Source: an uncultured Pseudomonadota bacterium (GTDB lineage Bacteria; Myxococcota_A; UBA796; SXON01). From it: 41,712 nucleotides of DNA. Shown piece by piece: positions 8,540-15,256 of the stretch. Position 1 is the stretch's first letter. Every line of letters begins with the position of its first letter. The notes under the pieces are model-generated. The model saw only the letters and a program-made list of their open reading frames with translations, was not told where the DNA came from and ran no database searches. The stretch lies in contig CAIUMM010000012.1 in assembly GCA_903900265.1 (NCBI GenBank), forward strand, positions 1 through 41,712, in the 5' to 3' direction. A program made the position numbers and the translations under genes.

Positions 8540-9357
8540 GACGTCATCAGCCCAAGGATGTCCGCGTGCACCCGACCATTGGTCGCGCACACGCCATCCA
8601 CCAGCGGATTTGCCCGATTGAACACGTAGTCCTCGCCGAGTCGGTTCGTACACCGCCCGCCGGCAGCCACCACCAGCGCGACCCCGGCGCAGATGTCCCA
8701 CTCATTTCGCGGCTGCGGCGTAAAGGTGGCTTCCGCCTGCCCCGCAGCCACGCGGCCGAACTTGTAGGCCACCGAGCCGACCGGATCCAGCTTGATCCGG
8801 TCGGTCCACTGATCAAACATGCCCTTCTTCATCTCGGTGCGGGAGCACACGATGCGCGCGGCGTCGAGGGCCGGGTGCGCGCTGACCGTACACGCTTGAC
8901 CGTTGTAGGAGGCACCGAGCCCCACCGCACCGCTGAACAGCTCGTCGTGGATGGGGTTGTAGAGCACGCCCAACACGGCGCGGCCACGATGAACGAGCCC
9001 GATGGAGACCACAAACTCCGGGATGCCGAGCGTAAACTCGCGCGTGCCGTCCAACGGGTCGATGATCCACGCAAACTCGCGGTCCAAACGCGCCGCGTCG
9101 TCTACCGACTCCTCGGACAGCCAACCCCACGCATCGTGCTTCAAATGCGCGGAGATGATGCGATCCGCAGCGAGGTCCGCGTCGGTCAGCGGGTTGTCTT
9201 GGCCCTTGTCCTTTACGGTGTACGCGTCTTTGTAGTACCCGCGAATCGCAGCGCCGGCCTCTTTCGCGGCCGCCACCGCCCGGCCCAGCGATTCGTGGAG
9301 CAGAGCGGCATCGGGAAGTGCAGCGGTGAGCGGCTCAGCGGCGGATGGAGCGGGCAT
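8536..9357 (-). CDS. Inositol monophosphatase family protein (IMPase/CysQ/HisN-like)
   Basis: A 273-residue Mg2+-dependent phosphatase. Metal-site residues are present: SEES at about 81-84 (Glu), WIIDPLDGT at 97-105 (Asp100, Asp103) and NEWDICAG at 218-225 (Asp222 region). The family includes inositol-1-phosphatase, 3'-phosphoadenosine-5'-phosphate phosphatase (CysQ), fructose-1,6-bisphosphatase and histidinol-phosphatase, and the sequence alone does not separate these. It begins with an Ala/Pro-rich stretch. It is the first gene of a two-gene unit with the MFS exporter (ATGA overlap, 8536-8539), which may mean the exporter handles a related metabolite. Confidence 0.9.
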   Translation of the reverse strand: MPAPSAAEPLTAALPDAALLHESLGRAVAAAKEAGAAIRGYYKDAYTVKDKGQDNPLTDADLAADRIISAHLKHDAWGWLSEESVDDAARLDREFAWIIDPLDGTREFTLGIPEFVVSIGLVHRGRAVLGVLYNPIHDELFSGAVGLGASYNGQACTVSAHPALDAARIVCSRTEMKKGMFDQWTDRIKLDPVGSVAYKFGRVAAGQAEATFTPQPRNEWDICAGVALVVAAGGRCTNRLGEDYVFNRANPLVDGVCATNGRVHADILGLMTS

Positions 9358-9454
9358 AGCGACCTCGAAGAGAGAGAGCCGCTATCCACTTCTGTAGCCA
9401 TTCGCGGCCCATGTCAGGCGTCAAAAGCTGTACCAATCGTGCAGCTTCTGCTGA

Positions 9455-10357
9455 CTAGTACGGGGTCAACCCCGACCAGGTCGTGATGTCGCGGGTCATG
9501 AACTCGGTGCCGTCCGAGAGGGTGTTCACCTCTTTGACGAGACCGAGCCCCTTGACGTAGTACTGGTCGAGCACGCCGGTAAGCTGGGTGTAACCCCCGA
9601 AGTCCTCGTAGTACGCGTTGCGGATGTGGTAGGTGTCGTAGACGCTTCCGTCCGGCGCGGTCCACGACTCGATGCCGATCTCAGTGTACGCGCCCTCGGC
9701 GCTCAGGGTCACCGGAATGCCCATCAAGCTGATGTCCGCCGAGTAGCTGTAAACCCACGGGGACTCGCCGGGGATCTCGGCGTCGGAGGGCAGAATCCGG
9801 CGAGGATGGTCGAGCAAAGCGGAGGTCGCGCCGAGGTCGGTACCCCCGTAGGTGCCCGACTGGTACCACTCGACCATGTAGAGCCCGGGCACGCCGCCGA
9901 TGTCACAGCCAATGGACTCGCTGCCGTACCAGCCGGCGGAGTCGGTGGTGACTTCGTCGTAGAGGTTGTAAGCGCGATAGCCATCCGTCGTGTACGTCGT
10001 CCCTTGGATTTCCTGTACGCCGGTGCCAACCGAGCCCTGAATGGTGACGTCGTAATGACGGGTCCAGCCGGCGGTCATCAACGGCTCCCATTCGCTGGAG
10101 CAGAGCGCGGGATCGGCATCGGTGTCGGAGTCGGTGTCCGAATCGGTGTCGGAGTCGGTGTCGGTATCCGAGTCCGCATCGGAGTCGGCGTCCGAGTCCG
10201 CGTCGGAGTCGGCGTCGGTGTCCGCGTCCGAAGTGTCACCGGAGTCCAGATTGGAGCCGTCCGAGTAGGCATCGGTTTGCTTGATGCCCGACGCGCAGCC
10301 GGCAAGAACTACGAGGGAGAGAGGAGCAACAAGGGATTTTAGAGAAATGGAACGCAC
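9455..10357 (-). CDS. Lipoprotein with long Asp/Ser/Thr-Asp repeat spacer
   Basis: A 300-residue protein. I place the start at GTG 10357 because GGAGG lies just upstream and a good lipoprotein signal follows (SLKSLVAPLSLVVLAGC). After the lipid Cys comes a spacer of Asp alternating with Ser, Thr and Ala, about 45 residues long and almost purely acidic. The remaining globular part has Trp/Tyr-rich strands (SSEWEPLMTAGWTRHYDV, GLYMVEWYQSG, YYVKGLGLVKEVN) and is probably a beta-sheet domain exposed at the surface; I do not recognise it. The spacer likely holds the domain away from the membrane and may bind Ca2+. It lies 61 bases after coaE on the same strand and could be read from the cnoX operon. 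Confidence 0.8.
   Translation of the reverse strand: MRSISLKSLVAPLSLVVLAGCASGIKQTDAYSDGSNLDSGDTSDADTDADSDADSDADSDADSDTDTDSDTDSDTDSDTDADPALCSSEWEPLMTAGWTRHYDVTIQGSVGTGVQEIQGTTYTTDGYRAYNLYDEVTTDSAGWYGSESIGCDIGGVPGLYMVEWYQSGTYGGTDLGATSALLDHPRRILPSDAEIPGESPWVYSYSADISLMGIPVTLSAEGAYTEIGIESWTAPDGSVYDTYHIRNAYYEDFGGYTQLTGVLDQYYVKGLGLVKEVNTLSDGTEFMTRDITTWSGLTPY
10112..10231 (-). repeat. Hexamer-based repeat coding the Asp/Ser/Thr spacer
   Basis: Twenty or so degenerate six-base units, on the plus strand of the type GTCGGA / GTCGGT / GTCCGA, encode alternating Asp-Ser and Asp-Thr/Ala dipeptides. The units are imperfect at third codon positions, which suggests selection on the protein rather than recent slippage. 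They remain a candidate for in-frame length variation. Confidence 0.85.
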
Positions 10358-10418
10358 GGAACCTCCGGGGAAGCGCGGGGTAGCACGAAAATGGGGAGAC
10401 CCGCAAGGGGGAAGGCGC

Positions 10419-11048
10419 TCAAGATGTAGCTGTACCCGACAAGGACACGGAAGTGAGGTCGACCTCAGTGAGCTTCCGCCACGACTGAAGCACGCAAGCA
10501 CGCAGCGTCTCCACGTCGCCGTCGTTGGGGATCACGACATCCGCGAGCGCCTCCTTCTGCGCCAACGGCAGCTGCGCCGCCTGCCACTTCGCGACCGTGG
10601 CCGCATCGTAGCCCTCCCGCGCAGCGAGCCGCGCCGCTTGTACCGCCGGAGCGCACGACACCACGATGAGCGCGTCGTACCTACGATAGCTGCCCGTCTC
10701 GACCATCAGCGCCGCCTCTACTACCGCCGCAGGCGCGCCTTCGGCAGCGCGCGCTGCGAGCCATTCTTCCATGCGCTCCCAGATCCGCGGGTGGGTGATC
10801 GCCTCCAGCGCTGCGCGCGCCGAGGCATCGGCGACAACGATCGCGCCGAGCGCTTTGCGATCGAGCCGACCGTCCACGACCGCCGTCGGCCACCGCGCCG
10901 CGATCGCGTCCAGCGCAGGTTCACCGGGGGCCACCACTTCGCGGGCCACATGATCGAGGTCCAGCACCGGCACGCCGAGCGCGCGCAGCATGTCCGCGAC
11001 CGTGCTTTTTCCACAGCCGATGCCTCCAGTCAGGCCTACCGTCTTCAT
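10419..11048 (-). CDS. coaE: Dephospho-CoA kinase
   Basis: A 209-residue kinase for the last step of coenzyme A synthesis: ATP-dependent phosphorylation of the 3'-hydroxyl of dephospho-CoA. The P-loop GGIGCGKST is at residues 8-16, followed by the family-typical VLDLDHVAREVV (catalytic Asp region), ITHPRIWERM and VEAALMVETG (the usual 'PLLFE' position). Length is normal for bacteria. Its ATG overlaps the rsmD stop (ATGA, 11045-11048), which makes it the last overlapping member of the cnoX-rsmD-coaE operon. rsmD lies next to another CoA gene, coaD, in many bacteria; here coaE takes that place. Confidence 0.96.
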   Translation of the reverse strand: MKTVGLTGGIGCGKSTVADMLRALGVPVLDLDHVAREVVAPGEPALDAIAARWPTAVVDGRLDRKALGAIVVADASARAALEAITHPRIWERMEEWLAARAAEGAPAAVVEAALMVETGSYRRYDALIVVSCAPAVQAARLAAREGYDAATVAKWQAAQLPLAQKEALADVVIPNDGDVETLRACVLQSWRKLTEVDLTSVSLSGTATS

Positions 11049-11584
11049 TCCGAGGCGCTCGCCGCATAAAACGCGATCTCGGCCTCGCCGTGGCGTCGAA
11101 CCCGGTCCATCTCAAAACCCGGCGGAGGAGCAGGCCACTCGCCGCCCGCTCGCGCCTCGGCGATGACGTAGCGACGCGCAAGCGTCGCCGCCCACTCGAT
11201 CCACGGCCCGATCGGGTCTTTGTAAGGCGGATCCAGGTAAACCACATCGACTTGGGGCAGCACCACGCGGCGAGCATCTCCCTGAACCATCTGGACAGGA
11301 GCTGCGCCAGAAAGCAGCTTCAACGAGTTCAAGTTCTCCGCGATGCCGCGCGCCGCCAGCGAATCCCGCTCTACGGTGATCACCGGCCACGCCCCACGCG
11401 ACCACGCCTCCACGGCCATCAGCCCCGTGCCCCCACACGCGTCGAGGAACGACCAGCCCGCGAGGTCCTGCCCGAGCATCGAAAACAAGGCTGCGCGGGT
11501 GCGAATCGCCGTAGGTCGCACCCCTTCGGGCACCACCGCGCGCAGCACGCGCCCGCCCAACACCCCACCCGAGATCTTCGTCAT
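11045..11584 (-). CDS. rsmD: 16S rRNA (guanine966-N2)-methyltransferase RsmD
   Basis: A 179-residue class I SAM-dependent methyltransferase. The N-terminal part (KISGGVLGGRVLRAV, then RPTAIRTRAALFSML) is the signature opening of RsmD; the SAM loop is DACGGTG at 48-54 and the catalytic N-methyltransferase motif is DPPY at 118-121. It methylates G966 (E. coli numbering) in the small-subunit rRNA. Translation is probably coupled at both ends: its ATG overlaps the stop of the Cys-rich lipoprotein (11581-11584), and its stop overlaps the coaE start. Confidence 0.95.
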   Translation of the reverse strand: MTKISGGVLGGRVLRAVVPEGVRPTAIRTRAALFSMLGQDLAGWSFLDACGGTGLMAVEAWSRGAWPVITVERDSLAARGIAENLNSLKLLSGAAPVQMVQGDARRVVLPQVDVVYLDPPYKDPIGPWIEWAATLARRYVIAEARAGGEWPAPPPGFEMDRVRRHGEAEIAFYAASASE

Positions 11585-12003
11585 GGCCGCACCCCGCCGG
11601 GCACCGGCAGCGTGCGTAGCTGAATGTCAGGCTCTTTGACCGTCCAGGAGCACGTTCCCTCGTGGCAGCCGCAGGTGTCGAGCGCGTTGAAGCACAGGAG
11701 GCGCTCGCAGGTGGTCTTTACCGCCTGCACCGCCGCCGCCGCCACGCAAACCTCTTGGGAGCACCCGGCTTTGCTGCAGTCTGCATCCGTCGAGCACTCA
11801 CCCGCCGTCGACGCGCCTTCGACGCGCTCGCGGCATTGGCCGTAGAGATCCGCACCGGTGAGCGGCGCGTTCGGGTCCCGCTGCGGCGCTACTGCGGCGT
11901 TCGCCGATTCGGCGGGCGCGGCAGAGACCACGGGAACCAGCGTAGAAGGCGGCGGCGAAGCCGCACCGCCGCACGCGAGAAAAAGAGCGACCATCCAAAT
12001 CAT
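11581..12003 (-). CDS. Lipoprotein with eight-cysteine-cluster domain
   Basis: A 140-residue protein with a short lipoprotein signal (MIWMVALFLAC) and an Ala/Pro-rich spacer. After it comes a compact Cys-rich domain at about residues 57-119, with Cys in the contexts ECSTDADC, GCSQEVC, TTCERLLC, DTCGCHEGTC and W. That pattern resembles the family annotated as 'eight-cysteine-cluster domain', extracytoplasmic proteins of unknown role. With the lipid Cys there are eleven Cys in total. The gene is overlapped by four bases on both sides, with cnoX-like upstream (12000-12003) and rsmD downstream. An exported disulfide protein in this position is unusual; a redox link to the thioredoxin gene is possible but unproven. 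Confidence 0.8.
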   Translation of the reverse strand: MIWMVALFLACGGAASPPPSTLVPVVSAAPAESANAAVAPQRDPNAPLTGADLYGQCRERVEGASTAGECSTDADCSKAGCSQEVCVAAAAVQAVKTTCERLLCFNALDTCGCHEGTCSWTVKEPDIQLRTLPVPGGVRP

Positions 12004-12902
12004 TTGTACAGCTCCATCGAGAGTCGCCGCCGGAATTCATCGGCGACCACCCGACCACCGGGCGTTCCCAGCAGGGTATCAAAAACCGCGAGCATCGCCT
12101 TCCGCGCTGCGTCCGCCCCAAAGCCCGGCGCGGCGAAGCCCCGGTCCGACTTGACGATACCGAGCAAGATCTCCAACGCCTCGGCGGGATCGTAGTCCCC
12201 CGGCACCTCGCGAAGCAGCGCGCGGGCCAGATCCCAGCGGATCTGCGTGCCGCTCTGCCCGACGGCGTTCACGCCGACCACGGCGTTCTGTCGGGCCACG
12301 AGCAGGGAAGGCGCCCCCGCGGTCAGCTCGATCCGCGCGACTTCAGCGGCGAGTCGCGCGCGATCGCGCGGGCGCAGGGCACCGAGGTGCCTCAAGGCCT
12401 GCTCCACGTTGCCCGCGGACGACGCGGTCGCTGCGAGGTGCAACAGCCCTTCGGCGTTCTGAGGATCATGCGCCAGCGCCGACGCATAAAGGCCAGCCGC
12501 AGCAGCAACATCTCCCGCCGCCGCGGCCTTGCGCGCCGCCGCCGCAGCGAGCGCCGCCGGGTCAGGCAAAAACCCGTTCAGCCACTCCCGAACCTTCGCT
12601 TCGGGTTGCGCGCCTACAAAGTCCGCCACCACTTTGCCGTCCACAAAAGCTTTGACGGCGGGGATGCCTTGAATCTGAAAGCGCTGGCTCAGCGCCTGAT
12701 TTTCGTCGGTGTTGATCTTGACCAGCGTCCAGGTTGCGCCGGTGCCATCTGCCTTTCTCCCCTCGGCTTCGAGGCGCTCGAGCACCGGTCCAAGCGTACG
12801 ACAAGGCCCACACCACGGCGCCCAGAAGTCAACGACCACCGGCCCCCGCTTGGAGCGTTCTAGCACTTCGGCTTCAAACTGTGTACTGCTTACGTCGATC
12901 AT
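12000..12902 (-). CDS. cnoX: Thioredoxin-TPR protein, CnoX/YbbN-like
   Basis: A 300-residue protein with an N-terminal thioredoxin domain and a C-terminal TPR-like helical half. The active site is WCGPC (Cys31 and Cys34), and the cis-Pro region is IQGIPAVKAF. In E. coli CnoX the motif is SxxC and the protein is a holdase that hands clients to GroEL; here both Cys are kept, as in many homologues with real reductase activity. The helical part (GDVAAAAGLYASAL, NAEGLLHLAATAS) is Ala-rich. The ATG at 12902 has GGAG about nine bases upstream; the longer frame upstream lacks a family match. It is the first gene of a four-gene overlapping operon that runs to coaE. There is no signal peptide, so it is cytoplasmic. 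Confidence 0.88.
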   Translation of the reverse strand: MIDVSSTQFEAEVLERSKRGPVVVDFWAPWCGPCRTLGPVLERLEAEGRKADGTGATWTLVKINTDENQALSQRFQIQGIPAVKAFVDGKVVADFVGAQPEAKVREWLNGFLPDPAALAAAAARKAAAAGDVAAAAGLYASALAHDPQNAEGLLHLAATASSAGNVEQALRHLGALRPRDRARLAAEVARIELTAGAPSLLVARQNAVVGVNAVGQSGTQIRWDLARALLREVPGDYDPAEALEILLGIVKSDRGFAAPGFGADAARKAMLAVFDTLLGTPGGRVVADEFRRRLSMELYK

Positions 12903-12974
12903 CGCCGCTCCGAGCCGCCCGGGGGCTCGGCAACGCACGCCTACCGCGAGCGCCGACCGGAAAGGACAGCCAAC

Positions 12975-13005
12975 GATATGTTGCCCCCGCAAGCGCCTTC
13001 GTCAA
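12975..13005 (-). promoter_or_regulatory. Possible promoter for the cnoX-rsmD-coaE operon
   Basis: On the minus strand TTGACG (13005-13000) is followed after 19 bases by CATATC (12980-12975). The spacing is at the long end and the -10 match is weak. It would start transcripts about 65 bases before the cnoX ATG at 12902, inside the 120-base divergent gap shared with the lipoprotein gene at 13023. Confidence 0.3.
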
Positions 13006-13022
13006 GGCGCGCGGAGCGTCGA

Positions 13023-14036
13023 ATGCTGCTTCTGACCTTGCTCGCCTGCCAAGCCCCCGGGGAGCCGGTGCACGCTCTCGTCCTTAGCGGCTGGGAATAC
13101 GAGTGGGAGCAGCTCTCCCACCGCGTCTCGCTGCTTCGGGTAGACCTGCAACAAGACGCTACCGCCGACATCGCGCTAATCGGCGGCAGCTACACGACAG
13201 GACAAGACGCATCGGACACGCCAAACTACCGGATCGGCTGGTCGGACATCGGCGTTCCAGGCGCGACGTTCACCGAAGTCAACGGCGAATGGGTGGTCGG
13301 CCCCGAGGGTTCGTCCACCGTGGCGCTCTCTGTCGAGGCGCCAGAGAACTGCGAAAACGTCACCGCTTACCTCAACGGTTTCTCTATCGAAACCGGGATT
13401 CCCCAGAGCGCCGACTACCCGGCAGACTACGACCCGGCCTTAGGCTACACCTCCAACGGCTTCGGGTTTTCCCTGTCGGAGCCCACCAACGAGAACGGCA
13501 CGCTCCGGGTCGACGTCACGGCGAACGTGCGCTGGGCGCCTCAGGACCGCGAGGACATGAACGCCGCGATCCCGTTTGCCCAGACTGGGGTCTCAGCGCG
13601 CGTGCTGTTCGCCTGCTACGCCGGGGATACTGTGACGGCGACCGTGAGCGGATCCGCGGACTACCCGTTCGAGCCCGCGTATACCGAGCAGCCGCCGATG
13701 ACCGCGCCGGTGGAGATCGCGGGAGTAGCGCCCGACGGCGTGCTCGGAAACACCGGTTTCAATCTGGATGCGGCGTTCACCAACGTCGACGGCAGCGATG
13801 CCGGCGACTATCTCCGCAGCTTCGGCGTGGAGCTGACCGGCGCCGACGACGGCGAGGGCAACTGGACCGGCACGACCACCGCGCAAATCACCAACAGCTC
13901 GCTGATCGAGTTCGGCGACCTTCTGGCCAGCTTCTCCGCCAGCTATGCCCGCATCGGGGTGCGCGGTTCAATCACCGACATGCACACCCTCGAAGGTACA
14001 CACACGGTTGGAGAGACGACGATCCACCTCGAATGA
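13023..14036 (+). CDS. Secreted lipoprotein of unknown function
   Basis: A 337-residue protein. The ATG at 13023 is chosen because GCGGAG lies upstream and the protein then opens with a very short lipoprotein signal (MLLLTLLAC). The rest looks all-beta, with alternating hydrophobic strands and few Lys residues (for example ATFTEVNGEWVVGPEG, RVDVTANVRWAP, ARVLFACYAGDTVTATVSG). Three Cys remain after the lipid Cys, including ENCENV and FACYAG. I do not recognise a domain. It is divergent from the cnoX operon and 88 bases ahead of purC on the same strand; a weak hairpin (CGCTC/GAGCG, 14045-14061) follows the stop. Confidence 0.75.
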   Translation: MLLLTLLACQAPGEPVHALVLSGWEYEWEQLSHRVSLLRVDLQQDATADIALIGGSYTTGQDASDTPNYRIGWSDIGVPGATFTEVNGEWVVGPEGSSTVALSVEAPENCENVTAYLNGFSIETGIPQSADYPADYDPALGYTSNGFGFSLSEPTNENGTLRVDVTANVRWAPQDREDMNAAIPFAQTGVSARVLFACYAGDTVTATVSGSADYPFEPAYTEQPPMTAPVEIAGVAPDGVLGNTGFNLDAAFTNVDGSDAGDYLRSFGVELTGADDGEGNWTGTTTAQITNSSLIEFGDLLASFSASYARIGVRGSITDMHTLEGTHTVGETTIHLE

Positions 14037-14124
14037 TTCCCGATCGCTCGCTGCGTGAGCGCGACCTCCCCACCGCAGGCGACTGGGAACGTTCGTGTTA
14101 TCCGCAGCCCTCCTTGGAGTCCCG

Positions 14125-14886
14125 ATGTCCGCACCCGAGTCTGTAGACACCCTGCGCGGCGCGCTGCTGTACCAAGGAAAGGCCAAGCAGGTCTACGCCA
14201 CGCCGGATCCGACCCGGATCTTGATCCACTACACCGACGGTGCAACGGCGTTCAACGGGCTCAAAAAGGCGAACATCGCCGACAAGGGCGCGATCAACTG
14301 CAAGATCAGCGCCTTCTTCATGGAGAAGGTCGCCGCGGCTGGCGTCCCCACGGCGTTTGAGCGCAACATCGGAGACCGCGACCAGCTCTGCAAGAAGGTC
14401 GACATCATCCCCGTCGAGGTCGTGGTGCGCAACGTCGTCGCCGGCGGTCTGGCCAAGAAGCTGGGCCTCGCCGAAGGCATCAAGCTCCCCTCCCCGCTCG
14501 TCGAGCACTTCTACAAGTCAGACTCGCTCAACGATCCCCAGATCAACGAGGACACTGCGGTACTTCTGGGCTGGGCGCAGCCGCACGAGCTCCTCGCGAT
14601 GCGCGACTACGCGTTGAAGGTCAACGCCGTGCTCATCGCGTTCTGGGCCGAGCTTGGCGTCGATCTCGTCGACTTCAAGCTGGAATTTGGGCGCGTAGCC
14701 CTCGATGGCAGCGTCGGCGCACCCACCGCAGTAGTGCTGGCCGACGAGATCACCCCGGACGGCTCGCGCCTCTGGGAGCGCGGCACCGGTCGCAAGCTCG
14801 ACAAAGACGTCTTTCGCCGCGATCTGGGTGACCTCTCTGAGACCTACCGCGAGCTCTACAAGCGCATCTTCGGCGAGAGCCTGTAA
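14125..14886 (+). CDS. purC: Phosphoribosylaminoimidazole-succinocarboxamide synthase (SAICAR synthetase)
   Basis: A 253-residue enzyme that joins CAIR and aspartate with ATP in de novo purine synthesis. Family features: LLYQGKAKQVY near the start (ATP-site strand), TDGATAFNG, DIIPVEVVVRNVVAGGLAKKLG at about 92-113, SPLVEHFYKSDSLNDPQI and LVDFKLEFGR. The ATG at 14125 follows TTGGAG by six bases; an upstream GTG frame gives no family match. No other pur gene is adjacent. Length is normal for the short bacterial form. Confidence 0.97.
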   Translation: MSAPESVDTLRGALLYQGKAKQVYATPDPTRILIHYTDGATAFNGLKKANIADKGAINCKISAFFMEKVAAAGVPTAFERNIGDRDQLCKKVDIIPVEVVVRNVVAGGLAKKLGLAEGIKLPSPLVEHFYKSDSLNDPQINEDTAVLLGWAQPHELLAMRDYALKVNAVLIAFWAELGVDLVDFKLEFGRVALDGSVGAPTAVVLADEITPDGSRLWERGTGRKLDKDVFRRDLGDLSETYRELYKRIFGESL

Positions 14887-14925
14887 CCAAGCCCGAGCAC
14901 CAGCTTCGAGAGGCGCCGTACGGGA

Positions 14926-15192
14926 TCAGGTGTCGTCTTCGCCGTCGCAGTTCGAGTCCACGCCGTCGCCCATCGTCTCGTCGGCGGTGGGATGCACGCT
15001 GGCCACGGTGTCATCGCAGTCGCCGGCAGACGGGGAATAGCCGTCCCCATCGGCATCCTCCGTGCTGGACGTGTCCACGAAGGTGGAGCCGGTTTCGGGC
15101 CGCGACGAACTGATGCCGCCGTTGATGCCGGTGTTGTGGCCAAGGCACGCGCCGGCGAAGGTGATTAACAGGGGGAGCGGAGTCAAGCGCAT
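14926..15192 (-). CDS. Small lipoprotein with one MopE-type metal-binding repeat
   Basis: An 88-residue protein. The ATG at 15192 follows AGGAGAG. The signal segment [16 protein letters not shown] ends in a lipobox Cys at residue 16. A Ser/Thr/Glu-rich spacer leads to one complete repeat of the MopE-type putative metal-binding motif: DADGDGYSP, then GDCDDT, HPTADE and [13 protein letters not shown]. It is the minimal one-repeat relative of the three-repeat protein at 367-2583 and may bind a single Ca2+ or other metal. It is divergent from the lipase-like lipoprotein, with 64 bases between starts. Confidence 0.75.
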   Translation of the reverse strand: MRLTPLPLLITFAGACLGHNTGINGGISSSRPETGSTFVDTSSTEDADGDGYSPSAGDCDDTVASVHPTADETMGDGVDSNCDGEDDT

Positions 15193-15199
15193 CTCTCCT

Positions 15200-15249
15200 G
15201 TGTATCAAAATCTCCGCGTGCCGCCCAACCCGGACCGGGCTGGATACAC
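15200..15249. promoter_or_regulatory. Inverted GATACAC pair in a 64-base divergent gap
   Basis: GTGTATC at 15200-15206 and GATACAC at 15243-15249 form a perfect 7-base inverted repeat. Read on each coding strand, both starts show GATACAC, then seven bases (AGGAGAG on minus, GGGACGG on plus), then ATG. The heptamers could be mirrored -10-type elements or two half-sites of one operator acting on both genes. Confidence 0.35.
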
Positions 15250-15256
15250 GGGACGG

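Noticed and set aside
14045..14061. Hairpin CGCTC/GAGCG as terminator of the lipoprotein gene at 13023-14036
   Set aside because: Stem of five bases and no T-run; too weak to list as a feature in this base composition.
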